Origin: a virus
IMG/VR virus record: IMGVR_UViG_3300048029_000212
Span: 96,051 to 160,050 of that record
Length of the DNA stretch: 64,000 nt
Direction: 5' to 3' (one strand)
The position numbers and the translations under genes are program-made. Shown here piece by piece: positions 30,513 to 38,773 of the stretch; position 1 is the stretch's first letter; each line of letters starts with the position of its first letter. Under the pieces are notes generated by a model. The model searched no databases and had not been told where the DNA came from. It was given only the letters and a program-made list of their open reading frames with translations.

Positions 30513-31172
30513 ATGAAACTGATTAGCGAATACGTAGAAAACGATATACAATGCATCGTTGAAGCCAAAGAAGATGGCGGCAAGAATTTTGTTATTGAAG
30601 GTGTATTTGCACAGGCAGAACAAAAGAATCGTAACGGACGTGTTTACCCAAAACAGATTATGGAATCTGCTGTAAACAAGTACGTTGAAGAACAGGTTAA
30701 CAAAAAACGCGCCGTGGGTGAATTGAATCATCCAGAGGGCCCAACCGTTAACCTTGATAAAGTTTCTCACCTCATCACAGACCTAAAATTGGAAGGTAAT
30801 GATGTGGTTGGAAAGGCACAAATATTGGACACCCCAATGGGCAAGATTGTGAAAGGTCTCTTAGAAGGTGGTGTACAACTAGGCGTGTCAACTCGTGGAA
30901 TGGGAAGTCTTGAGAGAAAAAATGGCGCAATGTACGTCAAAGAAGACTTTATTCTTAATACGGTAGATATCGTACAAGATCCAAGCGCACCAGAAGCATT
31001 TGTTAATGGGATTATGGAAGGTGTAGACTGGGTCTGGAATAATGGAGTACTTCAACCTCAAGTCATTGAAGATATAGAGACTGAAATTAAGCAAGCACCA
31101 ATTGCACATCAACCTGAAGTGCAAATGCGTGAGTTCAAGAATTTCCTCTCGTTAATCAAATCTAAACTATAA
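30513..31172 (+). CDS. 21: Prohead protease gp21
   Basis: A 219-residue prohead maturation protease. The herpesvirus-like serine protease fold is indicated by the His in AVGELNHPEGP and the Ser in LGVSTRGMGS. The opening segment AEQKNRNGRVYPKQIMESAV is family-typical. It degrades the scaffold and trims the capsid and core proteins before DNA packaging. It is followed 9 bp later by the scaffold gene, as in T4 (gp21 is 212 residues there). Confidence 0.93.
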   Translation: MKLISEYVENDIQCIVEAKEDGGKNFVIEGVFAQAEQKNRNGRVYPKQIMESAVNKYVEEQVNKKRAVGELNHPEGPTVNLDKVSHLITDLKLEGNDVVGKAQILDTPMGKIVKGLLEGGVQLGVSTRGMGSLERKNGAMYVKEDFILNTVDIVQDPSAPEAFVNGIMEGVDWVWNNGVLQPQVIEDIETEIKQAPIAHQPEVQMREFKNFLSLIKSKL

Positions 31173-31181
31173 GGAGTCACT

Positions 31182-32219
31182 ATGACTGATTTAAATCAAG
31201 GTGAAATCCGCGATCTAGATGTTGAAACAAACGAAATCGTGGAGGAAACTCTCGAAGAAGCAAAAGCTCCTACAACTAAAGGCAAGGCAAAGGAAGATCA
31301 ACCTATTGATGAACCTGAGTCAATCGCCTCTGTAGATAAAGCTAAGAAGGCAACTTCAAAGACTGCTCCGCCTAAAACAAAGGCAGGCATGGTTAACGCC
31401 ATGTATAAGGCTACTTCTAAAATGAAAAAAGAAGACCTAACAAATGCATACAACAAGTTGTTTGCAGAGTCTGTTGAACTACTGGATGACGTTGAAGACG
31501 CTGACACATCTGCAGAACTATCTGCAATTGTTGATGGTGAAGCAACTCTATCAGAAGAGTTCAAGGAAAAGACCGCAATCATCTTTGAGTCTGCAGTTAA
31601 GTCTAAGCTTTCTGAAGAAGTAACTCGACTAGAAGAGCAGTATGCTGAAGAGCTTGCTGAAGAAGTCGAAACAATCAAAACCGACCTAGTCGGTAAAGTT
31701 GATTCATACCTAAACTACGTGGTTGAATCTTGGATGGAAGAGAACAAGTTGGCAATTCAGAACGGTCTACGTACTGAAATCGCTGAAGGGTTCATGAACG
31801 GAATGCGTGATCTATTCGTAGAGTCTTACGTTGAAGTTCCAGAGTCTAAGGTAGACCTAGTTGATGAACTTGCAGGACAAGTAGAAGATTTAGAAGAACG
31901 TCTAAACTCAACTACTGGTGATGCAATTTCACTTGCTGAAGAACTAGAAAATTATAAGCGTGAAGCGATTATCGCTGAAGCATCTCGTGATTTGGCAGAC
32001 ACACAAGCGGAGAAGTTAGCAGATCTTCTAAACAGTGTTGATTTTGAGAACGAAGAATCATTCGTTACTAAAGTGAATACAGTTAAAGAATCATACTTCT
32101 CAAAAGAAATTCCAGAGCAACTTGAAGAGTCAGCTTCAGAAGAAGCTGAAGAAGAAGTAGAAGTATCACAATCTATGGAAGGATACTTGAGCGCTCTACG
32201 TAAAACCTCTAAGAAATAA
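31182..32219 (+). CDS. 22: Prohead scaffold protein gp22
   Basis: A 345-residue acidic scaffold protein that fills the prohead and is degraded by gp21. The N-terminal ~85 residues are Lys/Glu/Thr-rich with KTKAGMVNAMYKATSKMKKEDL. The remainder is predicted helical and acidic, including YLNYVVESWMEENKLAIQNGL and the conserved FMNGMRDLFVESYVEVPESK, which marks T4-like gp22. Good AAGGAG ribosome site. It lies between the protease and the capsid gene in the standard order. Confidence 0.92.
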   Translation: MTDLNQGEIRDLDVETNEIVEETLEEAKAPTTKGKAKEDQPIDEPESIASVDKAKKATSKTAPPKTKAGMVNAMYKATSKMKKEDLTNAYNKLFAESVELLDDVEDADTSAELSAIVDGEATLSEEFKEKTAIIFESAVKSKLSEEVTRLEEQYAEELAEEVETIKTDLVGKVDSYLNYVVESWMEENKLAIQNGLRTEIAEGFMNGMRDLFVESYVEVPESKVDLVDELAGQVEDLEERLNSTTGDAISLAEELENYKREAIIAEASRDLADTQAEKLADLLNSVDFENEESFVTKVNTVKESYFSKEIPEQLEESASEEAEEEVEVSQSMEGYLSALRKTSKK

Positions 32220-32230
32220 GGAATCTAACA

Positions 32231-33595
32231 ATGAACAATTCATTCGATCAATTGATTGAGAAGTGGGCGCCAGTACTTAATGAAGAGTCTGCTGGTCAAA
32301 TCACCGATCATCACCGTAAGGCAGTTACAGCTGCTATCCTAGAAAACCAAGAGAAGGCACTTTCAGAAGAGCGTGCTGCAATGGGTGGTTTTCTAACAGA
32401 AACTGGTCCAACTAACAGCGTCGGTAATGCAGGCGTTGCTAACTGGGATCCAATCCTAATCTCACTAGTACGTCGCGCAATGCCAAACCTAATGGCATAT
32501 GACCTATGTGGTGTCCAGCCAATGTCTGGCCCAACTGGTCTAATCTTCGCGATGAAGTCAAAGTACAACGGTATGGACGGACCAGAAGCATTGGGTCTAG
32601 ACGAGCCAAGTACTGGATTCTCTGGTGGTAAGCCAGGCGCTGTACCACCATACTCAAGCGGATTTGATAACGCTGGTGATGCACCAACTACACAAGCTTC
32701 TGGTTTCGGTGGAGACTCAGATACTTTCACTGTTGTTGATGCAGTAGGTCGTCCAATGTCAACTGCTGCGGCAGAAGGTCTAGGTCGTGACACAGGTGCT
32801 TTCCAAGAGATGGGTTTCTCAATCGAGAAGACAGCCGTCACTGCAAAGTCACGTGCACTAAAGGCTGAGTACTCACTAGAACTAGCGCAAGACCTAAAGG
32901 CAATCCACGGTCTAGACGCAGAGACAGAACTAGCAAACATTCTGTCTACAGAGATTCTTGCTGAAATCAACCGCGAAATCGTTCGTACAATCAACTTGCA
33001 GGCTAAACTTGGTCTACAAGAGTCTTCAAACGTTACTAACCCAGGCATCTTCGATCTATCGACAGACGCTGATGGTCGTTGGTCTGCGGAGAAGTTCAAA
33101 GGTCTAGCAATGCAGATCGAACGCGAAGCAAACCGTATCGCGAAAGACACACGTCGCGGTAAGGGTAACATCATCGTATGTTCATCTGACGTTGCTACTG
33201 CACTTGCAGCTTCTGGTCAGTTGGACTACACTCCAGGCGCTGGTCTATCAGTAGATGATACTGGTAACACATTCGCTGGTACTCTAAACGGTCGTATGCG
33301 CGTATTCATCGATCCATACGCAGACATCAACTACTGTACAGTAGGTTATAAGGGTACTAACCCATATGACGCTGGTATGTTCTATTGCCCATATGTACCA
33401 CTACAGATGGTCAAGGCAGTTGGCGAGAATGATTTCCAACCACGTATCGGGTTTAAGACTCGTTATGGTATGGCTGCGAACCCATTCATCGGCACACTAG
33501 ATGGATCTTCACGTGACATCTCTGCGACAACTGGTTTGAACACATACTACCGCATCTTCCGCGTCGACAATATTCTTGATCGCGCAGGTGTTTAA
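32231..33595 (+). CDS. 23: Major capsid protein gp23
   Basis: A 454-residue HK97-fold capsid protein. Family segments include WDPILISLVRRAMPNLMAYDLCGVQPMSGPTGLIFAM, KSRALKAEYSLELAQDLKAIHGLDAE and the C-terminal NTYYRIFRVDNIL. The N-terminal ~60 residues should be removed by gp21 during maturation. Length is close to marine T4-like gp23 and below T4 (521). Codon choice is very uniform (CTA for Leu, CGT for Arg), as expected of the most highly expressed late gene. A strong terminator follows. Confidence 0.97.
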   Translation: MNNSFDQLIEKWAPVLNEESAGQITDHHRKAVTAAILENQEKALSEERAAMGGFLTETGPTNSVGNAGVANWDPILISLVRRAMPNLMAYDLCGVQPMSGPTGLIFAMKSKYNGMDGPEALGLDEPSTGFSGGKPGAVPPYSSGFDNAGDAPTTQASGFGGDSDTFTVVDAVGRPMSTAAAEGLGRDTGAFQEMGFSIEKTAVTAKSRALKAEYSLELAQDLKAIHGLDAETELANILSTEILAEINREIVRTINLQAKLGLQESSNVTNPGIFDLSTDADGRWSAEKFKGLAMQIEREANRIAKDTRRGKGNIIVCSSDVATALAASGQLDYTPGAGLSVDDTGNTFAGTLNGRMRVFIDPYADINYCTVGYKGTNPYDAGMFYCPYVPLQMVKAVGENDFQPRIGFKTRYGMAANPFIGTLDGSSRDISATTGLNTYYRIFRVDNILDRAGV

Positions 33596-33623
33596 TAAAA
33601 AGAACTAGTCTACTAGTCATTTT

Positions 33624-33649
33624 GGGGAGTCTTCGGACTCCCTTTTTTT
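33624..33649 (+). terminator. Strong intrinsic terminator after capsid gene
   Basis: GGGAGTC at 33625-33631 and GACTCCC at 33636-33642 form a stem with a TTCG tetraloop, followed by seven T residues. The core is identical to the terminator at 19627-19654. Confidence 0.92.
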
Positions 33650-33654
33650 ATGCG

Positions 33655-33662
33655 TATAAATA
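33655..33662 (+). promoter_or_regulatory. T4-type late promoter after gene 23
   Basis: An exact TATAAATA octamer directly follows the gene 23 terminator and lies 21 bp before the tube-like gene at 33684. It is the last exact late promoter on the + strand outside coding sequence in this window. Confidence 0.85.
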
Positions 33663-33683
33663 AAGTGATAACGAGGACTTATT

Positions 33684-34151
33684 ATGAGTTTAACTAACAA
33701 CAAGAACTTTTTGCAACCGTCAGGATTTCGTATTGTAATAGAACGAGAACAGTATGCAAACCTTGAGTTCTTTTCACAGTCTGTTACACATCCCGGCTCT
33801 ACAGTTAATGCTGTAGAAATTGGTATACCTAGAATTCAAGGGTTTCCGGTTTCTGGAGACACTATCAATTACGGCGATTTGTCCTTAACACTAATTCTTG
33901 ACGAAGATCTTTCTGCATATAAAGAAATGCAGACTTGGTTAGAACAATGTGTCTATAACAAAGGCGAGACTGTGAATCATGATGTGACCGTTATCATTCT
34001 CAATAGTCATAACAACTCGTGTGGCAAGATTCGATATAAGAACGCTATACCAACACAGTTGGGTTCTATTGAGTTTACGTCGACTCAAGGCGATGTGGCA
34101 TACATATCCTTTGATGTGACATTTAGATTTACAGAATTTGAATTAGTTTAA
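33684..34151 (+). CDS. Second tail-tube-like protein (gp19 paralogue)
   Basis: A 155-residue protein with the same outline as gp19: an N-terminal NFLQPSGFRIVIER strand, then SQSVTHPGSTVNAVEIGIPRIQGFPVSGD, matching the gp19 segment around PASTINAVEVPFRGRQLKIAG, and a C-terminal beta hairpin ending FDVTFRFTEFELV. T4-like phages use several tube-fold proteins (gp19, gp54, gp48) in the tube and its baseplate initiator. This one may be such an initiator or baseplate tube protein. It has its own late promoter and a GAGGA ribosome site. Confidence 0.7.
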   Translation: MSLTNNKNFLQPSGFRIVIEREQYANLEFFSQSVTHPGSTVNAVEIGIPRIQGFPVSGDTINYGDLSLTLILDEDLSAYKEMQTWLEQCVYNKGETVNHDVTVIILNSHNNSCGKIRYKNAIPTQLGSIEFTSTQGDVAYISFDVTFRFTEFELV

Positions 34152-34161
34152 GGAGGTCATA

Positions 34162-34953
34162 ATGGCACAATATAGCGCAAGGAGAGGCATACATTTAGGT
34201 GGTGGAACTCGCAACGATATCCACGAAGTCGTAATGATTGCCGACAAAGACGGTAACATCCTAAACACCTCTGGCGCGGCAAGTAATATTTCAATCGCAG
34301 CCGGTGATGTATCTGGTTACGCACATATCAACAAGTTTGGTGCGACTAACGGAGACGTGACAGAAGGAACTGTTTGGGACGGTAATGACGGCGATGTTGC
34401 ATACCCATACCCAGATGCTGGTCTAGTTTCCATATCTTCTCTAACAGAGGTTGGTGAAGATGTGATCGTTGACGGTCTAGATGCGGACTACAATCTACAG
34501 AGTGAGACGATTGCTATCGGCGCAACAGGTGTTCTAACTTTCTCTCGTGTGTTCCGATGCAAGATGTCTACTACTACCAACGCAAGTGATGTTACAATTA
34601 ATCAAGGCGGTGATCTCGCGGCCAAGATTCTTGCTGGTCTAGGTCAGACTTTGATGTCAACATACACAGTACCTGCCGGTAAGACTGGTTACATACTGGG
34701 TCTTCACTTGGGTTCCGACAAAGCATCCACTAACTCGCGTATGACATATCGTTTGTTTTGTCGTGAAGTTACTGACGGCGGTGTATTCCGAATCAAAGCA
34801 AACTTAAATGCTGCGGGCGGTCAAAGTCTGGATATTGAATACCCAGTACCATTAGTCGTTCCAGAAATGACTGACATCAAAGTAGATGTCGTGGCTGGAC
34901 AACAAACACAAGTGTCAGCAACATTTGATATTATTTTGGTAGATAACGACTAA
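34162..34953 (+). CDS. Putative virion structural protein
   Basis: A 263-residue protein with no catalytic motif visible. It is Gly/Ala/Thr/Asp-rich and predicted beta-rich, with RGIHLGGGTRNDIHEVVMI at the start, a central DGLDADYNLQSETIAIGATG and TYTVPAGKTGYILGLHLGSD near residue 172. Proteins with the same VPAGKTGY layout occur as structural proteins in marine myoviruses. An AAGGAGGT ribosome site suggests high expression, and the late-promoter context supports a virion role. Exact placement is unknown. Confidence 0.6.
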   Translation: MAQYSARRGIHLGGGTRNDIHEVVMIADKDGNILNTSGAASNISIAAGDVSGYAHINKFGATNGDVTEGTVWDGNDGDVAYPYPDAGLVSISSLTEVGEDVIVDGLDADYNLQSETIAIGATGVLTFSRVFRCKMSTTTNASDVTINQGGDLAAKILAGLGQTLMSTYTVPAGKTGYILGLHLGSDKASTNSRMTYRLFCREVTDGGVFRIKANLNAAGGQSLDIEYPVPLVVPEMTDIKVDVVAGQQTQVSATFDIILVDND

Positions 34954-35601
34954 ATGACCCTTTCAAAATACGAGATCAAGAATAGGAATGTTCTTGATCT
35001 GTTAGAAGAGTTTCGGTACACTTATCGTGAACTCTACCAACCAGAAAAGACCAACCTTGTACTGAGATCAGATCAAGCAGGGATGGCTGATCATTATACA
35101 GGCGAAAATGAAATGCGTCGTATAATGAATATGGGAGAACGACATCTGGGTGCGGCAGAGAACTCTGTGTGTCATCCTATCAAGGTTGAGTTTTATCGTG
35201 GGACGCATCCTGAAGAGTATGCAAAGACATGGTCCCATCTTGACGGTAAAATGAAGACAGAACTTGGTTTGGAAACAAGTGCGTTATCTACTCTATATCC
35301 GCCGAACGGGTTTATTGGGTGGCACAATAACGCGAATGCGTCTGCCTTCAATCTGATTTTTACTTGGTCAGAAGAAGGAGACGGATGGTTCAAATATGTC
35401 GATCCAGAAACGCAAGCGGTTATTACGATTCAAGATGAACGGGGGTGGCAACTAAAGGCAGGATATTTTGGTGAGTACGGATCAGATCAAGTGGTGTATC
35501 ACGCCGCGAGAACCAACTGTTACCGTATGACATTGAGCTACGTCTTAGGTCACAATGAAGATTATTGGAAAGATTGTATTGACTACATCACCCATACGTG
35601 A
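34954..35601 (+). CDS. 2OG-Fe(II) oxygenase-like protein, copy A
   Basis: A 215-residue protein paralogous to the one at 59222. The shared core is LYPPNGFIGWHNNANASAFNL, then TWSEEGDGWFKY, then a WQ-containing segment and a distal YHAARTNCYRMTLSY. This layout (proximal His, distal His, then Arg) fits a double-stranded beta-helix 2-oxoglutarate oxygenase. However, the expected second ligand is missing here: the proximal segment reads HNNANA, with no Asp. Activity is therefore doubtful. The ATG follows the preceding stop directly. Substrate is unknown. Confidence 0.55.
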   Translation: MTLSKYEIKNRNVLDLLEEFRYTYRELYQPEKTNLVLRSDQAGMADHYTGENEMRRIMNMGERHLGAAENSVCHPIKVEFYRGTHPEEYAKTWSHLDGKMKTELGLETSALSTLYPPNGFIGWHNNANASAFNLIFTWSEEGDGWFKYVDPETQAVITIQDERGWQLKAGYFGEYGSDQVVYHAARTNCYRMTLSYVLGHNEDYWKDCIDYITHT

Positions 35602-35634
35602 TATACTATACGTTTTATCCGCAAGAGTTTTTAC

Positions 35635-36081
35635 ATGATTAATATTGAAGGCATTTTAAAAGAGTGGGAAGAAGATTCTCACATTCCAATCCACCAGTTA
35701 GATGAGACATCAAGGAGAACGCCCAACTTACATGCAAAATATCTAGAGTACCTTACCATTAGTAAGTTGTCACTGCAACGAGCAGAGACTTCACAGAAGA
35801 CACTATTAAAACAAAAGTGGTTATACTATAATGGTAAAATGGATCAGAAAGAGATCATGGATAAGGGCTGGGAACCAGATCCATTCAATGGTCTTAAAAT
35901 TCTGAAGGGGGAAATGGACTACTACTATGACGCTGATCCAGAGATACAGAAGTCAGTAGAGAGAATATCTATGTTAAAGATACAGATAGATACTTTAACG
36001 GATATATTAAATGTTTTGAAGTGGAGACATTCTACGATCAAGAACATGATCGACTATAGAAAGTTTGAATCTGGTGGATAA
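35635..36081 (+). CDS. uvsY: Recombination mediator UvsY
   Basis: A 148-residue protein matching UvsY in size (T4: 137) and position before uvsW. It has MINIEGILKEWEEDSHI at the start, a segment KWLYYNGKMDQKEIMDKGWEPDPFNGLKILKGEMDYYYDADPE and a C-terminal helix with TDILNVLKWRHSTIKNMIDYRKFESGG, all typical of the family. UvsY loads UvsX recombinase onto gp32-coated single strands. The 3' end overlaps uvsW by 17 bases. Confidence 0.88.
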   Translation: MINIEGILKEWEEDSHIPIHQLDETSRRTPNLHAKYLEYLTISKLSLQRAETSQKTLLKQKWLYYNGKMDQKEIMDKGWEPDPFNGLKILKGEMDYYYDADPEIQKSVERISMLKIQIDTLTDILNVLKWRHSTIKNMIDYRKFESGG

Positions 36082-37594
36082 TAAAATACGAATTCGGATG
36101 AAAGACCATTCACACTTTATGGTGGAAGCTCATCCGGCACAAGAAAACGAATTGAGGGAGTATTTCTCTTTCTTCGTGCCTGGCTATAAATATATGCCAG
36201 CATATAAATCTCGACACTGGGACGGTAGGGTTAAACTCTACAACATAGTGTCGAAACAAATGAATGTAGGATTGTACCAACATCTGCGCCGTTTTTGTGC
36301 GGACAGATTTTACCAGTTAGAGATACTTGAACATGAAACGTATGGAATTCCGTCGTTTAGAGAAGACATCGATCACCCTGCTTTGGTTGAGTTTTTATCT
36401 GTTCTTGATGCACCATTCAAGCCTAGAGACTATCAGTACAAAGCTATTTCACACGGCGTTGAGCACCGACGCTGTATTTTACTTAGTCCTACTGGTAGCG
36501 GCAAGTCATTTATCATATATAATCTTCTTCGGTACTGTTTTGAGGTCACTGATGAAAAAATTCTGGTAGTCGTTCCTACCACATCACTTGTAGAACAAAT
36601 GTACAAGGACTTCTCAGATTACGGATATGATGTAGATGAATTCTGTCATCGTATCTACTCAGGTAAAGAAAAGAATACCGACAAACGCATTATCATCTCA
36701 ACATGGCAATCTATCTATAAGTTCGGCAAAGAGTGGTTTGAACAGTTCGGAACTGTCTTTGGCGATGAGGTGCATCTATTCAAAGCAAAGTCTCTCACTA
36801 CCATGATGGACAAATGCATCAACGCCAAATACAGATTTGGTCTCACTGGTACCCTTGACGGTACCGAAACAAACAAACTGGTCTTAGAAGGACTATTTGG
36901 TCCAACACTCACTGTTACCCGCACGGTGGAACTGCAAAAGTCAAAAGAACTGGCAGAGTTGGACATCTCAATCTTGTTGTTAAGATACCACAACGATATC
37001 TGTCACATGATGAAAGACAAAAGTTATCAAGAAGAACTTGATTACATTGTCACATATGAACCACGCAATAAGTTTATCAGCAAAATTGCGTTGGATCAAA
37101 CAGGGAATACCCTAGTAATGTTTCAATTTGTAGAGAAACATGGAAAGGTATTATACGATATGATCAGAAAGTTGGCTGCTGAAGACCGTAAAGTATTTTA
37201 CGTATCTGGGGAAGTGGACGCTACTGATCGCGAACAAATACGAGGAATCGTAGAAAAAGAAAATGACGCTATTATTGTCGCTTCTCTTGGCACTTTCAGC
37301 ACTGGCATCAACATCCGCAACCTTCATAATATTATATTTGCGACACCGTCCAAATCTCAAGTCAAAGTCCTCCAATCAATTGGTCGTGGCCTTCGTCAGT
37401 CTGACAACGGTAGGAGTACTAGGCTTATTGATATCGCTGACGATCTCCATGTCAAATCTCATAAGAATTTTACCCTGAAGCATAGCGCTGAAAGAATCAA
37501 GATATATACTAAAGAAGGATTTGATTATAAGATCTATCCTATTGACCTTAAACCCATAAGAGTAGAAGAATATGGAGACGAACTCTTCGATTAA
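36065..37594 (+). CDS. uvsW: UvsW superfamily 2 helicase
   Basis: A 509-residue SF2 helicase that unwinds branched DNA and R-loops and promotes the switch from origin- to recombination-dependent replication in T4. Motif I is SPTGSGKS near residue 140 and motif II is GDEVHLF near 235. Motif VI lies at QSIGRGLRQ near 440. The track start is TTG at 36065, overlapping uvsY; the sequence before the ATG at 36098 (KIRIRMKDHSHFMV) aligns with the T4 N-terminus, so the TTG or another upstream start is preferred. Its 3' end overlaps the next gene by 23 bases. Confidence 0.92.
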   Translation: MNLVDNKIRIRMKDHSHFMVEAHPAQENELREYFSFFVPGYKYMPAYKSRHWDGRVKLYNIVSKQMNVGLYQHLRRFCADRFYQLEILEHETYGIPSFREDIDHPALVEFLSVLDAPFKPRDYQYKAISHGVEHRRCILLSPTGSGKSFIIYNLLRYCFEVTDEKILVVVPTTSLVEQMYKDFSDYGYDVDEFCHRIYSGKEKNTDKRIIISTWQSIYKFGKEWFEQFGTVFGDEVHLFKAKSLTTMMDKCINAKYRFGLTGTLDGTETNKLVLEGLFGPTLTVTRTVELQKSKELAELDISILLLRYHNDICHMMKDKSYQEELDYIVTYEPRNKFISKIALDQTGNTLVMFQFVEKHGKVLYDMIRKLAAEDRKVFYVSGEVDATDREQIRGIVEKENDAIIVASLGTFSTGINIRNLHNIIFATPSKSQVKVLQSIGRGLRQSDNGRSTRLIDIADDLHVKSHKNFTLKHSAERIKIYTKEGFDYKIYPIDLKPIRVEEYGDELFD

Positions 37595-38000
37595 ACATTT
37601 GAAATTAGTAACGGGTGAGGAACTTATTTGTGAGTTAATTAGTGAGATGAAAGAATCTTTCATAGTGCGTAATGCACTAAGTCTCACTGCCAAAACAATG
37701 AATGATGGATCTAAGTTTTTTGCTTTTAAAACATATATGGTGTATCAAGACTCACCGATGAATGTGATAATGATATTTACGGATAAAGTAATGTCTATTG
37801 CTGTCCCTACTGAAGAAATGGTAAATCAGTATGGAAACGCATTAAAGGAAATGGCTGCATATCTAGAAGAGGATGAGGCCCAACAGTTAGAAGATGACTT
37901 TAATGATTCTTTGTCTCTGGATGATTTCCTTGATGAAATGAATTTGAATTTGTCTGAAGAAGGCATTGATTCGGACACCACAGGGATGACAATTAATTAG
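37572..38000 (+). CDS. Conserved phage protein of unknown function downstream of uvsW
   Basis: A 142-residue acidic protein. Residues 1-90 (IKHLKLVTGEELICELISEM..., then SLTAKTMNDGSKFFAFKTYMVY) look like a small Sm-like beta barrel, as seen in many T4-like marine phages next to uvsW. The remainder is Asp/Glu-rich (EEDEAQQLEDDFNDSLSLDDF), perhaps a protein-binding tail. No enzyme motif is present. It overlaps uvsW by 23 bases. A promoter on the opposite strand at 38029-38057 points into this gene and would make antisense RNA. Confidence 0.7.
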   Translation: METNSSIKHLKLVTGEELICELISEMKESFIVRNALSLTAKTMNDGSKFFAFKTYMVYQDSPMNVIMIFTDKVMSIAVPTEEMVNQYGNALKEMAAYLEEDEAQQLEDDFNDSLSLDDFLDEMNLNLSEEGIDSDTTGMTIN

Positions 38001-38028
38001 TATATTATCCTCCCTCGACAACAGAGAT

Positions 38029-38057
38029 ATTATACACTATAAAATGCGATCTGTCAA
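38029..38057 (-). promoter_or_regulatory. Consensus sigma70 promoter on minus strand (antisense)
   Basis: Read on the minus strand, TTGACA (complement of TGTCAA at 38052-38057), a 17-bp spacer and TATAAT (complement of ATTATA at 38029-38034) form a perfect sigma70 promoter. Transcription would start near 38022 and run into 38000-37572 and uvsW, antisense to both. No minus-strand gene is evident there. Confidence 0.7.
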
Positions 38058-38062
38058 GTGCA

Positions 38063-38091
38063 TTGACAAACAGTGTAGATTATAGTATAAT
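38063..38091 (+). promoter_or_regulatory. Consensus sigma70 promoter for gene 55
   Basis: TTGACA at 38063-38068, a 17-bp spacer and TATAAT at 38086-38091, a perfect host-type promoter. The predicted start near 38098 leaves a 22-nt leader with GAG before the ATG at 38120. Its -35 box is one arm of the inverted repeat TGTCAA-GTGCA-TTGACA shared with the minus-strand promoter. Confidence 0.88.
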
Positions 38092-38119
38092 GTCACCTTA
38101 ATTAATCGAGTTGTATATT

Positions 38120-38716
38120 ATGAAACCAAAAGAAAAACCACATTACGTAAGTAATAGAGATTTCTCAAATGCAGTGGTGGAGTACTGCACTGAAGTCCGA
38201 GAAGCCAAGTCTAGTGAAAAATCCGTACCTGTTGTTCCGGATTATATCGCATCTTGTTTTCTTAAGATTGCAGAAGGTCTCTCTCACAAGGGGAACTTTG
38301 TGCGATACACTTATCGTGAAGAAATGGTTATGGACGCTGTTGAGAATATGCTCAAAGCGATTGAGAACTATAATATAGAGGCCGCAACTCGTAGTGGCAA
38401 ACCAAATGCGTTCGCTTACTTTACGCAGATCTCGTGGTTCGCGTTTCTTCGTAGAATAGAGAAAGAGAAAAAACAACAGAACATCAAACTCAAGTATATT
38501 GCCGAAGCGGATGTTATGGACTTCTTGGCTGAATCACTTGAGGAAGATGGATATACAGCTCAACAAGCATCTCCTTTCATTGACTCTTTGCGTATGCGCA
38601 TTGACGCAGTAAAGTCTGCAGATCATGAGTTCAAAGAGTATGTGAAGGAAGAAAAACAACGTCGCCGTCGTGCGGTAAATGTAGACTCAGACTTATCAGA
38701 ATGGATGGAAGATTAA
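38120..38716 (+). CDS. 55: Late sigma factor gp55
   Basis: A 198-residue sigma-70-family late transcription factor (T4: 185). The core NMLKAIENYNIEAATRSGKPNAFAYFTQISWFAFLRRIEKEKK is the sigma region 2-like segment conserved in T4-like gp55. gp55 directs RNA polymerase to TATAAATA promoters together with gp45 and gp33. An in-frame TTG at 38111 is possible, but the GAG at 38108-38110 suits the ATG at 38120. It sits behind a perfect sigma70 promoter, as expected of a middle-phase regulator. Confidence 0.92.
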   Translation: MKPKEKPHYVSNRDFSNAVVEYCTEVREAKSSEKSVPVVPDYIASCFLKIAEGLSHKGNFVRYTYREEMVMDAVENMLKAIENYNIEAATRSGKPNAFAYFTQISWFAFLRRIEKEKKQQNIKLKYIAEADVMDFLAESLEEDGYTAQQASPFIDSLRMRIDAVKSADHEFKEYVKEEKQRRRRAVNVDSDLSEWMED

Positions 38717-38717
38717 C

Positions 38718-38746
38718 TTGACATGACTCCTATACTATAGTATAAT
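38718..38746 (+). promoter_or_regulatory. Consensus sigma70 promoter for tRNA-like element and genes 47/46
   Basis: TTGACA at 38718-38723, a 17-bp spacer and TATAAT at 38741-38746, immediately after the gene 55 stop. The spacer and -10 form a palindrome, TATACTATAGTATA. The predicted RNA starts near 38753, about 20 nt before the tRNA-like element. Confidence 0.88.
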
Positions 38747-38773
38747 GTGTGTCTAAATTAGTAAAAGTTTAAT

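Noticed and set aside
32311-33174. A 287-residue minus-strand open frame under the capsid gene
   Set aside because: It is opposite the highly codon-biased capsid gene and has no recognisable domain or promoter.
36187-36194. A CTATAAATATA-like late box inside uvsW
   Set aside because: It lies within conserved coding sequence (the GYKYMP region) with no gene start shortly downstream.
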